Source: Arachis hypogaea
Lineage: Eukaryota; Streptophyta; Magnoliopsida; Fabales; Fabaceae
Length of the DNA: 64,000 nucleotides
Direction: 5' to 3'
NCBI RefSeq assembly: GCF_003086295.3
Contig: NC_092047.1
Location: 116,371,323-116,435,322 of the forward strand
Shown: positions 1 to 10,107 of the stretch, one piece after another
Layout of the letters: each line of letters opens with the position of its first letter
Position numbering within the stretch: position 1 is the first letter of the stretch
Notes under the pieces: generated by a model
What the model was told of the DNA's origin: nothing
Databases searched by the model: none
Seen by the model: the letters and a program-made list of their open reading frames with translations, nothing else
Made by a program: the position numbers and the translations under genes

Positions 1-893
1 AAAAGTTGGAATGGTGTAATACGGTAATACCTCTATAATATAACAGTGTAATATGCTGCTATTATACTAAAATTTACCTGAATTAAAAAACTCGACCAAT
101 GATTTATGTAGTTTGAACCACTTAAAAAAGTTGTTACTAACAATTCCTATAAGGCTGAATATTTGAGAGGATTGAGAGAGATTTATTGAAAAAGAACGAC
201 TTCGATTGAGAGAAAGGAGAATATTGCTTTAATCAATGGCCACGATATGTCCAACGATGATCAACGACATGGAGGCTTAGGAGAATCGTGACTAACAATT
301 TTTATTGAAGTCGTCCGTGTAGCGTGTCATTGTACATTTGTATGGTTCATACCTCCCCATTCATTTACCTCTTCGGATGGACAACTTCATAGTTGCCTTC
401 AAATTCTTTTTTACTTTCACTTTATAATCTTTTTAATTGATATTCAGGTTGGGTCAGGTTCGTCAACAGTATAAGACAACCGTTTGAACTCTACATACAA
501 TATAATGACAGACATTTGTGATTGAGTTTGACCGTATATTAAGAACATCTCTTTTATAAACTTGCATTATCATTGATGCACATTGTTTGAAATTGAATGA
601 ACTCACTAAATATTAATATAGGACGCCTGTATTAAAATTTTTGTCATTCTCTTTAGTTTGAGAATCTATACTTCGAAAAATAATACTTTTAAAACTCATC
701 GAATAATATCATAAGAGAAACGAAAAAAATACAAGAATTGTCACACATAAATATTACATCTTTAGTTGCATCTGATAAAATTTGACCATCATAATAGACT
801 TTTAAATTAACGACAAAACTAACTTTCGCTAAGCACATAAGAAAAAAATATAAATGAAAAAATTGCTTGTGGCGAAGAAGAATAATTATAAAA
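1..893. other. AT-rich intergenic DNA, no gene seen
   Basis: I see no credible exon or ORF here. The first 22 bases are identical to 37571-37592, downstream of the first PPR gene, and a weaker match continues at about 109-123 versus 37599-37613. The window edge may therefore lie in a repeat shared with the PPR cluster. Confidence 0.5.
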
Positions 894-1063
894 GGAAAAG
901 TCTAGGAGGCCAGCAATTTGATTGAATTTTGGCCAGCATGTAACTAGTAGAGAAATGTGAGTCATCGGATGAAATCTCACACCAATCTTACACCATTAGA
1001 TTATCATTGATGGCTATTTGATGGCTACCAATAACAAAAGTTGCTGGCCCCTTAGCATTACTC
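894..1063. mobile_element. 170-bp Mutator-type MITE
   Basis: A short element whose GGCCAGCAA/TTGCTGGCC motifs lie just inside both ends. The same family recurs in reverse orientation at 21156-21311, where the other half of a split copy is found. Flanks 885-893 and 1064-1072 agree at 7 of 9 positions, which fits an aged 9-bp target duplication. There is no coding capacity. Confidence 0.75.
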
Positions 1064-1429
1064 TATATAAAATTAAACGGGAGAGGAGTGGCATGTAAAG
1101 AGAAGAATGTTATATATAGATAATTTTTTTTTTTAAAATCGTTAGCCACAAGTGTTATTTTTAAATATTTTAAAATTTCTTCAGTAAAAAATCGTCAATA
1201 ACAAAATTACTTTTCAAAGATTCTTTCCTGTAAAAAACGTTAGTCAAGTTTTTTTAGAGATAATTTTATCTTTTAGAATTCGTCAACAATAATTTCATTT
1301 TGGCTTTCTGTCCTACTTCAAATTGATATTCATGATTTCTACTTACACTAACTATCTCTCATATTAAAGTATTACACAAAAGTATGATAATATTAAACTA
1401 AACTACACCTCATTTTTGCAGGAATTTTT
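1064..1429. other. AT-rich spacer, nothing recognised
   Basis: AT-rich sequence with poly-T runs. No ORF, RNA gene or repeat end was recognised. Confidence 0.4.
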
Positions 1430-1748
1430 TTTAATAAATAATTTAATTATTTTATTTATGGATATATATTATTTGTAACTTATTTACCAATTTGTATTCT
1501 TTTACTTATCCCGTTTATACTATAAATGAATTAAAGTTGTGAAGTCATGTACCGCCTTGTACGTATCACGTTTATACACGTGTTGTGATACGTGGTTTAT
1601 CTCGTTTACACTGTAAACGAGATAAGACTTACGTGCCTATATAAGCAAGTCGTGTACAGCGTCTGAAATGTCCTTTTCATTCTTTCTTTTGCTTCATTTC
1701 TCCCTCTTTCGGACTTTTTTTTTAATATTCTTGAGATACTCGAACATT
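1430..1748 (+). mobile_element. Truncated MULE-like left end with perfect palindrome and TATA box
   Basis: The stretch before the exon remnant at 1749 is built from CTCGTTTA/TAAACGAG-type inverted motifs. One is a perfect palindrome with 14-bp arms at 1597-1610 and 1612-1625 around a single base. A TATA-like CTATATAA follows at about 1638, about 110 bp before the ATG. A diverged, inverted relative of these motifs lies at about 38035-38215. I infer the left end of a Mutator-like element that once carried a plant-mobile-domain gene. No right end was found. Confidence 0.5.
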
Positions 1749-1829
1749 ATGGCGCACGCAGATGCACGAGATGATGACATCAACCACTTGAATGTGACAT
1801 GGCATATCGCGGGAATAATTGACTTTTAG
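1749..1829 (+). pseudogene. Exon 1 remnant of a plant mobile domain (PMD/MAIN-like) gene
   Basis: ATG at 1749 opens a 26-codon frame containing INHLNVTWHIAGIIDF. This is the characteristic N-terminal exon of plant-mobile-domain proteins (compare LYRLDGVAHIAGVIND in the PMD gene at 3852). The last codon is TAG, followed directly by a GTTAGT splice donor. The sister gene has GAG at the same place before an identical donor, so a GAG-to-TAG change looks likely. Nothing of the PMD domain follows, because a MITE begins at 1858. Exon 1 is all that remains. Confidence 0.7.
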
Positions 1830-1857
1830 GTTAGTATTGTTTTTCTCTTTTAAACAA

Positions 1858-2171
1858 TGTTTAATTACTCTGTTGGTCCCTATAGTTTCGCGAAATTTTT
1901 AATTATAGGTCCCTATACTTTTTTTTCTTTTTAATTGAGTCCTTGCACCAATTTTTTTTAATTGGGCCCCTACACTTTTTTTTCCCTTTAATTTAGGTCC
2001 TTGCACCAATTTTTTTTTTAGTTGGATCTTTATAAAATTAAGTCAATTACTACTAAGAGGGACCTAATTGAAAAAAAAATTAGTGCAGAGACCTAATTAA
2101 AAGAAAAAAAAAGTATATGTACCTAATTGAAAATGTTGCGAAACTATAGGGACTAACAGAATAATTAAACC
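1858..2171. mobile_element. 314-bp fold-back MITE with 9-bp target duplication
   Basis: The arms are imperfect inverted repeats. The left arm starts TGTTTAATTACTCTG and the right arm ends CAGAATAATTAAACC. Both contain the 'GGTCCCTATAGTTTCGC' type motif. The flanks TTTAAACAA at 1849-1857 and 2172-2180 are identical 9-mers, the target duplication size of the Mutator superfamily. It has no coding capacity. It inserted just 3' of the PMD exon remnant. Confidence 0.85.
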
Positions 2172-2180
2172 TTTAAACAA

Positions 2181-3322
2181 ATAAGCATATAGTTATAATT
2201 AGGGTACTTTTATAGATTTAGTATTATTATACATTATTAGAATAGATTATGTTTTGATAACATGAAATAAGTTTATTGTCATATTAGCTTTTGTTAAGTA
2301 TTGAAATATATTATTAGTAAGTTGTTCTAGTGAGTATTAGTTGTAATGTTATTAAATAAAACTTTTAAAATGTGTGATTTAGGAAATTAAGTTTTCAAAA
2401 GAAATTAATTAATTTTGAAGAATAATAAAATTTTGAAGAATAATAAATTATGAAATGTGAAATAAATATTTATTATATTTTTTTATTTTAAATTTAAATT
2501 TTTATTTTAAATATGATAAATAATTTATTTTATTGAATATTTATTGTGTAACATCCCGTATTTTTGAAAATCTAAATATGAATAAATTCTGTTGTTATCT
2601 TATTAAGTTTAAACTTTATATTCTAGAAATTATTCTATTAGAAATAATTGAATAGATTACGAAATAATTTCATTTTAAATCGATCAAGGTTCTTATGTAA
2701 TTTTATTATAATTGAATATTTTGCAAAATTTTAATAATTAAAAAAAATTGTACAATTTAATTTAAATAATTTCTATTATAAATAAATTATGACTTATTAT
2801 TAATTAGAACTCTTTATTTTATAAACTAATCTATTAAGAGTAATTAAATTAGTTTTATGAATATTTAAAGTCAAGTTAATTAATATTCTTGTGTAACTTT
2901 TTATAATTGGTTATTTTATAATTTGAAATTAAAATTCAGTAATGGAAGCATTATATAATTTAATGTAAGTAATTTCTATTATGAATAAATTATGGTTTAT
3001 TTTATTAATTTGAGCTCTTAGAGATTAATTTATTGGGAATGATTAAATTGATTTTTATAAATACTTCAAGTTTAAGTTAATTAATATTTATGTACAATTT
3101 TTATTATAATTAGTTATCTTATAAAAATTGAAATTAATGTTATGGAAAAATAATAAAAGGTTATATGATTTAATATATAATTGATATTTGGGTTTAAAAT
3201 GTATTTTATAAAAATGTGACTAATATGTTCATTTTATAATTTAAATTAAAAATAATTATTTGAGCTCATTGATATATTGATCAATAAAATTTTATATGTT
3301 CCGAAAGTAATTTTTACAGTAT
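2181..3322. repeat. AT-rich DNA with degenerate ~200-bp tandem repeats
   Basis: Units beginning TTTCTATTAT(A/G)AATAAATTATG recur at about 2770 and 2972, spaced about 202 bp, with a more diverged unit before them from about 2580. A TGTAACATCCCG motif near 2549 could be the start of an LTR, but I found no matching end. No ORF is supported. Confidence 0.5.
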
Positions 3323-3331
3323 TATATTTGA

Positions 3332-3545
3332 GGGTAAAAAACCCAAATAAGCTAAGGAGAGCTCCAAATTACCCAAATCAGCCAAATCAAAAATCCATAC
3401 CTGAATCCACCAGGACGAATTATTATATAATTCGAATCAATAAGATTCGAATTATACTCTCAAGTAATTCGAATTGATATAACTCGAATTATATGCATGC
3501 AACAAATAAAAGTAATTCGAATTGATATGAATCGAATTATACACA
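3332..3545 (+). repeat. MULE-1 left terminal inverted repeat
   Basis: Matches the reverse complement of 10108-10321 almost base for base over the first ~140 bp and less closely after that. Inside it, and continuing to about 3735, lies an array of AATTCGAAT/ATTCGAATT palindromes. A similar array occurs inside the right TIR from about 9965. Such subterminal arrays are plausible transposase-binding sites (inference). Confidence 0.85.
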
Positions 3546-3731
3546 TGCAAAAATATGAAGTAATTCGAAACAAGTCGTTTCGAATTATACTTACCTAATT
3601 CGAATTTTGTTAATTCGAATTACTAGGAGAAGTGCACTTTAGAGAAGTTCGAATCTAGTTGATTCGAATTAGGTGAAAATTGATTTGCATAGTAATTCGA
3701 ATTTAGTTGATTCGAATTACAAGGGTTTCGG

Positions 3732-3740
3732 CTATAAAAG
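3732..3740 (+). promoter_or_regulatory. TATA box for the PMD gene of MULE-1
   Basis: GCTATAAAAGG lies about 115 bp upstream of the PMD start codon at 3852, at the inner edge of the AATTCGAAT array. The spacing fits a plant core promoter with a short 5' UTR. Confidence 0.55.
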
Positions 3741-3851
3741 GAGTTCGAACCAAGTTCATTCGAATCACTTTCTCATTCTCCAACCCCACCAAATCCCAGA
3801 GAAAAAGACCAACGTTCAGTACGAGTAAGACCAGAGCGGCTTTTTTTGTCG

Positions 3852-6800
3852 ATGGGGGACGATCCGGGAAGGCTTTATCGTTTGGATGGAGTTGCTCATA
3901 TCGCCGGTGTGATCAACGACGAGGTTAGTGGTTTATGAAAGCGGTTTATGATAACGGTATTTGTTAATGGTTTTTGATAATGGTTTATGTTACTGTTAGT
4001 AGTTTAGGATAGTGGTTTAGGATAGTAGTGTAGGCTAGTGGTTTTTGTTAATGGTTTTTTATAGCGGTTTATTTTAGTATTAGTGGTTTAAGCAAGCGGT
4101 TTAGGCAAGCGGTTTAGGCCAGTGGTTTTTGTTAGTGGTATTTGAAATTGTTTTTTGTAAGCGGTTTGTGTTAATAGTTTTGGATAGTGGTTTTAGTGAT
4201 GGTTAGCGGTTTAGGGGCGTGGTTTGAGTTGGTGGTGTATGGTAGTGGGTTTTGTTAATGGTTTTTTATAGCGGTTTATTTTAGTGTTAGCGGTTTAAGC
4301 AAGCGGTTTAGGCCAGTGGTTTTTGTTAGTGATTTTTGTACTGGGTTTTTGTTAACGGTTTCGGCTAGTGGTTTCAGTGATGGTTAGGGGTTAACGGTAG
4401 TGGTTTATGATAAATGTGAAAATGCATCTGTTTTTGTTAATGGTATTTGCACGTGGTTTGAGTGAGCGGTTTGTGTATAAAATGTTGTTCGTTTGTTTCA
4501 TATATCTTTTACCCATCACGATTTATTTTCTGGTTCCTTATGAAATATATTGTATATGTTAGTGGTTTGTGCATCTGTTCTAATTATGCGGTTTATGTAC
4601 TGGCCAGCCTCGTCGTTGCATATCCAGCGTTAGGCGGCAGCAGGGGATGCGTCTTGATGAGAGGTACGTTCCGTACTTGCAGATGGCCAGATTGTACCAT
4701 CTTGCGAGACTGAACGACAGATGGTTCCAACTAGACGAGCCCCTAGTCAGCGCATTTGTCGAGAGGTGGCGGCCTGAGACGCACACCTTCCACATACCGT
4801 TCGGAGAGTGCACCATCACGCTTCAGGACGTCGCATACCAGCTGGGGTTGCCAGTCGACGGAGATTACGTTAGTGGTTGCCTGACAGACTTCCACCTTTA
4901 CATTGAGGGTGGGAGACCTGCTTGGCAGTGGTTCCATGAGTTGCTCGGTGTTTTACCTCCCGAGAACCAGGTGCAGAAATTCGCAGTCAACTGCACCTGG
5001 TTTCAGGAGACATTTGCAGAGTGTCCAGACGGGGCTGATGAGGAGACAGTTAGGCGCTTTGCCCGGGCCTATATCATGATGTTATTGGGCACGCAGCTGT
5101 TTGCCGACAAGTCCGGCAATCGTATACACATCAAATGGCTACCTTATGTTGCTCGGCTTGAGGAGATGGGTCGCTACAGTTGGGGGTCGGCCGCACTAGC
5201 ATGGTTGTACAGGTGCATGTGCCGAGTCGCCAACAGACATGTGGTGAAGTTAGCTGGCCCTTTACAGTTACTACAGTCTTGGATCTTCTGGAGGTTTCCC
5301 ACTCTTAGACCATCTGGGTATGATGAGATTAGCTGGCCACTTGCCTCGAGGTACCGTTATTGTTTTGTACTATATATTCTTCTTGTATTTATTTTCGATT
5401 ATGCAACCAATTTTTATGTTTCTCGTACGCAGATGGTCTGGTTACAATCCTGGGATTAGCAACAAGGGACCTCGGGTACAGATGGCTCGCCTGAAGATCG
5501 ACTTGTTACAGCCTCGGCAGGTAAGTACGCAGAACATATGTGTATCTGAAGTCATTGTTTCAGTTTATATTGTCTAACATAAGTGTACAAACGTTTTTAT
5601 TTTTATTTTTCCAGTTCATATGGATGCCCTATAGCGCACTCGACGTCATCCAGGTTGTCCATCCGGAGGTCTTGGAGCCTCGGCATACGATGTTATGGCG
5701 GTGCAGGACGTCCCTGATTTATTTTGCGGTTGTCGAGTGGCATCAGGTTGATAGAGTTTTACCTCAGTTTGGCGGCGTTCAGCCCACACCGTCTCCCGCT
5801 GTGAACATCGACTTCTTGATGTCGAAGGACGGGAGAGGAGGTGACCGTTGGTTCCCGGTACAGTACGCTGATTGGCATCTTCACTGGCAGGAGCGTGCGG
5901 AGCACGTTCTACAGTTTGACATCGTGCCCGACCCGGTCCGTCACATGATTTCTTGACATGGTGGTATCAGCACGGAAAGAGGTTTTTGTCGCCGGAGATG
6001 TTATTGGGGGATCCGAGAGGTATTCCTATTCCAGATGAGGCGACGCAGAGGGGTGCAGGTCGACTTCCAGATATGGACGGGGTCGAGGATGTTCCTGACA
6101 GACGTCGTATTGAGCGGAGAGCACGAGTTGGGACACGTCGTAGCCAGCGTGAGTGGAACTGGGTGGGTCGGGCTATGGATGACGTCGACGACCCAGTAAG
6201 GGGTGGGGGGAGAGTTCATGGTCGTGGAGGCAGGAGGAGGGTGGGTGCTGCTAGAGAGGGTGCCCAGATGCCTGGGGGAGGTGATGTTGCGGGGGTTGAT
6301 AGGGCCCATCAGGGCGGGCATGATGGTGGGTCGCGTGGATCTGGTATGGGAGATCCCACGAGTCACACTGATGCTGGGCTTGGTGGTGGAGGTCTTGGAG
6401 ATTATTTCGTAGGTGTTCCCGGTGATGATCATACCCTTCAGGAGAGTACTCCATGGGTGAGTCCGGGCTCGATGTTTGGAGACTTGCTTGCCAGTGATGG
6501 CATTGTGGCCGAGTTTGGCGGACCGCATTTCCTTGATGATATCCGGACCATCATGCAGGAGGATGAGGCTGCAGCTGGACGGGTTCAGACGACAGGGACA
6601 TAGGCACCCCTGGATGTAGATCTGAACGAGCCTGCCACGGTAGCTCCTGCGCATCCTTTTGCCATGGGTGGGACCCCAGCATCGGCCCAGACTATTGGGT
6701 CACATTCAGTTGCCGGCCCGTCATCATCCAGACCCGTGCATGTTGCGCCTATGACCCCGAGATAGCCACTTCCGGATGACAGCGACGAGTCGATTGAGGA

Positions 6801-6879
6801 TGAGGAGCCACTTATACGTAGGGGTTCCCGGACACGGGTGCCACGCCGTTGCGGCACTGGATTGCACCTATTTAGATGA
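3852..6879 (+). pseudogene. Plant mobile domain (PMD, MAIN-like) gene carried by MULE-1, disrupted
   Basis: Four exons are readable: 3852-3923, 4608-5350, 5433-5520 and 5615-6879, all with GT-AG introns and compatible phases. Exon 1 gives MGDDPGRLYRLDGVAHIAG. Exon 2 holds the core PMD block (RRCISSVRRQQGM, FVERWRPETHTFH, GECTITLQDVAYQLGLPVDG). Exons 3 and 4 continue it (WSGYNPGIS, FIWMPYSALDVIQ, DFLTWWYQHGKRFLSP). The tail is low-complexity and acidic/basic. The gene is broken by a one-base loss near 5934 (frame 2 to frame 1) and by in-frame TAG codons at 6601 and 6763; the original-looking stop is TGA at 6877. PMD proteins related to MAIN/MAIL1 occur both as host genes and inside transposons. 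The role in the element is unknown. It converges on the transposase gene 400 bp away. Confidence 0.88.
3924..4607 (+). repeat. G/T-rich degenerate repeat intron (PMD intron 1)
   Basis: The whole 684-bp intron is built from variants of (A/G)(G/C)(T/C)GGTTT, with very little C on the plus strand. A longer block at about 4047-4140 recurs at about 4253-4330. The ends are a GTTAGT donor and a CCAG acceptor at 4604-4607. The pattern suggests repeated slippage or unequal exchange of a short motif. Confidence 0.8.
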
Positions 6880-7280
6880 TTTATGGATAGTGGTGTATGT
6901 CATGTTGTTATATTTATATTGTGTACCTTATGGGTTGCTTATCATTGTTATGGCATGTACTTTGTTGTTATGTTATTTGATGTTATGTTATGTACTTTGA
7001 TGTTTTGTTATGTCATTTACTCTGATGTCTTCTACTTTTATGTTATGATATATAGTTTGATGTTATGTTATTCATTATGAGTCATCCCATGATATAATGT
7101 TGTTTGTTTTAGATATTAATTTCAATCATTTAAAAGACATTCAACAGAAATATTTGGTACGAATAACAAGTTTCATTACTCATACGAAACAACTTAGTTC
7201 CACGGAGAACAATGGTTGCTAACTGAAGTAGAAGACAAGTGCTACTAGATTAACAAATAAAAACAGACAAGCCAAATCTC
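6880..7280. other. Intergenic 3' region between the two convergent MULE-1 genes
   Basis: AT-rich, with irregular TGTTATGT/TTTGATGTTATG repeats at about 6900-7080. It must hold the 3' ends and polyadenylation signals of both convergent genes. No clear gene is present. Confidence 0.5.
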
Positions 7281-9908
7281 CTATTGATTTCCAGCAGTCC
7301 CGCTGGGGCCTGCGGCTTGTGGACAACGACGCCTGGTGTGACCTGGCTGCCTGCAGAGGCCACATCTCTTTGGCCGGTTCGGATCTGCTTCATCCATGTT
7401 GGTGCGAATTCTTGTGGATCTAGGACGACCCTCCCTCGCACGCCTCATATTCGGATCCGGTATAACGGTAGGCCCGGCATAAGGTGGCCAGAAACCCTCT
7501 GGAATGGGAGGTGTAAATCCTATCTGATAGACACCGAAAACGGAAATAAGGCGATAGACCTCGTGGACGTAAGGCTGCCATGTAAGTCGTGAATAAGCAC
7601 AGCATGCCAGTGCGTGCGGACAGGGAAAATGAAGTGCTTGGAAGTATCCACAATCACAAGTCTTAGACCCTAATGAGACCCTGTACGTACCAAGAGAGAA
7701 TGAACCTGTCAGAGTCGTCTCAGCAACGGTGTATTCCGAGTTATCCCTGTCGTAAACAGTCACCGTGAAGCACCTGGCTGTCTTCAGGTTGGCCTCGATA
7801 CACTTTACTAGGTATTGACTGAATTGTTGTCCAGTACACATCTGAGCCTCGGCCTCCCTACCCTTACGGACAAATAGCTCAGCTAGCCTTCCGTATGTGG
7901 CCTTCACCAGCGAGCAAACAGGGAGGTTTCTTACCCCCTTCAGGATTGAGTTGACACATTCCGAAATATTGGTCGTCATGGGCCCGAATCTCCGACCCTC
8001 ATCACAGTACTGTGTCCACAACGAATACTCGATTCGGTTCGCCCAGTCACACATTGCCGGATTCTCAGAGCGCAGAATGTCAAACCAGTAGTCGAACTCC
8101 ACTTCGGTCTTGGCATATGCGGCGTTAACAAGAAGCCTCCGGGCATCTTTTCCCTTGAACATCAAGGCAAAATTCGATGCAACGTGTCGAATGCAGAACG
8201 CCCGGTACGCAGCCGGGGGTAGCCATCCCCCATCCGGAGCCTCGAGGGCTGCCTTGATGCCGTTATGCCTATCTGAAATAACTAACAGACCCGGGTGAGG
8301 TGTCACGTGCTCACGGAGGTGGGAAAGAAAGAAAGACCATGACTCAGCATTCTCACCCTCAACTAGTGCAAATGCCACGGGGAGGATGTTCGAGTTTCCG
8401 TCCTGTGCAATGGCGACTAGCAATGTTCCCCCATACTTCCCATATAGATGGGTGCCATCAATACTCACCAAAGGCTTGCAATGACGGAATGCCTGGATAC
8501 AAGGGGGGAAAGTCCAGAACAGCCTATGAAAATAAACCTGAGACTCGTCAACCTGTCCCCCAACTCGAACAGGGCAAGTCCTGAGGACGGCTACAGTGCC
8601 AGGCATCGTCAGCTGAACTCCTAAAACCCACCTAGGGAGCTCATTGTACGACTCGTCCCAGTCCCCATATATGACGGCAACGGCCTTCTGCTTCGCCATC
8701 CATACCCTCTTGTACGTTGGCTTGAACCCAAAGTGTGCGGCCGTGGCATTTTGAAGCACCTTGATGTTCACAGCTGCATCAGCCCTAACCATCGGCATAA
8801 TGAAGGTGTATATCACATGGTAGTCCAGACTCCTATGGTCGCTGGAGATGGAGCTGGCGAGACATGTATGCGGTCCGTTGTATCGCTTCACTTCCCAGAT
8901 ACCCTTCCGCTGTCGGAGACTCAACCGAATCAGCCATGTGCACCCATTCCCAAACTCAGAACACTTTCCCACATACCTGCGATAGTCAGACTCAACGACC
9001 TTGTACTGGACCCCTCGGCGGATACTGTACGTCTTCACACTCAACAGCGCCTCATCTTTATCCTGAAATTGTTGGCCAACCTGGAACTCGTTCATACCGG
9101 CAGACCCCTCGGTATCTCTAGCGCCAAATCCTGAGGGCTGCAGAGCATTTTCGTCCTGCCGCATGGCATCCAGGTCCAACGAGGAAAAATGGGGTGGATA
9201 CTGCTGTGTGCCAGAACTAGATCCACCTGTAGCCCTTCTCGGAACAGTAGTTCCAACATCATCGCCGCTTTCATCAGCGATCATATCCGGCTCCACGTCA
9301 TCGTCATCTGGATCATCAAACAAACCATCACCAACACCAGCCGGTGTGGGACAATGTACCTCGGTGGGAATATGTTCCCTATACCGAACCGCGTCTCCAA
9401 CATTGCCGCTCAGATCAACGGCAAACGAAGGAGACGCAACAGGCTGCATCGGTGGCTCATACACAGGAGCAGAGGATGAAGCAACAGCAGGTCTCGAGCT
9501 CGAGCCGGCAACCGCGGCTATAGTATTGGCATTCCGGTTCGAACCACCCGAGCTAGATACCACATCAACCAACTTTGCCAACAACTCTGGTGTCCTTACC
9601 TCGGGAAACTGCCTACGACAAAGAAACATAACATGCAAGTCCTCGTCACTACCGATTGTGGAACAATCAAACTTCACGGTGTCATGGAGCACCGCTGTTG
9701 GAATCTGGTAAAAAAACTTCTTGACCCTTTTAACTCCTTCGAGACCAAGCTTCTCCAGCACAGAGCTAACAAGAGCATCGTAGGTGGTTGTTGGCGTCAC
9801 GATAATACATAGGGGATCCTTATCAGTGAACTTCACGCCGAACTGAGTTTTTCTCTTAATCGACCCTCTGTAATGTACCAGCACTAGGAAACTCTCCTCA
9901 CTAGCCAT
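7281..9908 (-). CDS. MULE transposase (MuDR/MURA type), intact 875 aa
   Basis: A single uninterrupted frame. Residues 1-100 are a PB1-like N-terminal domain (MASEESFLVLVHYRG...). An acidic, serine-rich linker follows to about 270. A MuDR DNA-binding-type region (about 270-350, FQDKDEALLSVKTYSIRRG, CTWLIRLS) comes next, then the MULE catalytic domain. Candidate DDE residues are D484 (SIDGTHLYG), D546 (VISDRHNG) and E650 (TTNISECVNS). A SWIM zinc finger uses C751, C753, C763 and H765. A C-terminal CCHC knuckle uses C849, C852, H857 and C862. All expected parts of a plant MURA transposase are present, so the protein may be active. It would cut and join the TIRs of this element and its relatives. 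The TATA-like TATATATA at 9943-9951 serves this strand. Confidence 0.95.
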   Translation of the reverse strand: MASEESFLVLVHYRGSIKRKTQFGVKFTDKDPLCIIVTPTTTYDALVSSVLEKLGLEGVKRVKKFFYQIPTAVLHDTVKFDCSTIGSDEDLHVMFLCRRQFPEVRTPELLAKLVDVVSSSGGSNRNANTIAAVAGSSSRPAVASSSAPVYEPPMQPVASPSFAVDLSGNVGDAVRYREHIPTEVHCPTPAGVGDGLFDDPDDDDVEPDMIADESGDDVGTTVPRRATGGSSSGTQQYPPHFSSLDLDAMRQDENALQPSGFGARDTEGSAGMNEFQVGQQFQDKDEALLSVKTYSIRRGVQYKVVESDYRRYVGKCSEFGNGCTWLIRLSLRQRKGIWEVKRYNGPHTCLASSISSDHRSLDYHVIYTFIMPMVRADAAVNIKVLQNATAAHFGFKPTYKRVWMAKQKAVAVIYGDWDESYNELPRWVLGVQLTMPGTVAVLRTCPVRVGGQVDESQVYFHRLFWTFPPCIQAFRHCKPLVSIDGTHLYGKYGGTLLVAIAQDGNSNILPVAFALVEGENAESWSFFLSHLREHVTPHPGLLVISDRHNGIKAALEAPDGGWLPPAAYRAFCIRHVASNFALMFKGKDARRLLVNAAYAKTEVEFDYWFDILRSENPAMCDWANRIEYSLWTQYCDEGRRFGPMTTNISECVNSILKGVRNLPVCSLVKATYGRLAELFVRKGREAEAQMCTGQQFSQYLVKCIEANLKTARCFTVTVYDRDNSEYTVAETTLTGSFSLGTYRVSLGSKTCDCGYFQALHFPCPHALACCAYSRLTWQPYVHEVYRLISVFGVYQIGFTPPIPEGFWPPYAGPTVIPDPNMRRAREGRPRSTRIRTNMDEADPNRPKRCGLCRQPGHTRRRCPQAAGPSGTAGNQ

Positions 9909-9942
9909 CTCCCCTCTTTGTTGAGAGCATCATGAGTTCACA

Positions 9943-9951
9943 GCATATATA
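9943..9951 (-). promoter_or_regulatory. TATA-like box upstream of the MULE-1 transposase
   Basis: On the minus strand a TGTATATATATG stretch lies about 40 bp 5' of the transposase ATG (9908). A longer TATATATATA run lies at about 9970-9980. Which one sets transcription cannot be decided from sequence. Confidence 0.4.
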
Positions 9952-10107
9952 TACAGCTCTGGTTCGCACTATATATATATAATTCGAAACAACTTGTTTC
10001 GAATTATGTTGTATCACAAGCTAACCTAGTAATTCGAATTAACTAAGTTCGAATTAGTTAAGTATAATTCGAAACAGCTTGTTTCGAATTACTTTATTTT
10101 GTTTCCT

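Noticed and set aside
2549..3322. Start of an LTR retrotransposon (TGTAACATCCCG)
   Set aside because: No second LTR, no CA end, no primer-binding site and no gag/pol motifs could be found in the window.
3420..3735. CRISPR-like array of short AATTCGAAT repeats
   Set aside because: The spacing is irregular, the motif is palindromic, it is inside a MULE TIR and mirrored at the other end, and the DNA is plant nuclear. It is a subterminal transposon array.
6001..6654. 217-aa minus-strand ORF
   Set aside because: It is antisense to PMD exon 4, whose plus-strand frame matches a known family. The minus-strand product has no recognisable domain.
9163..9711. 182-aa plus-strand ORF
   Set aside because: It is the shadow of the transposase linker on the opposite strand, with serine/threonine-rich composition only.
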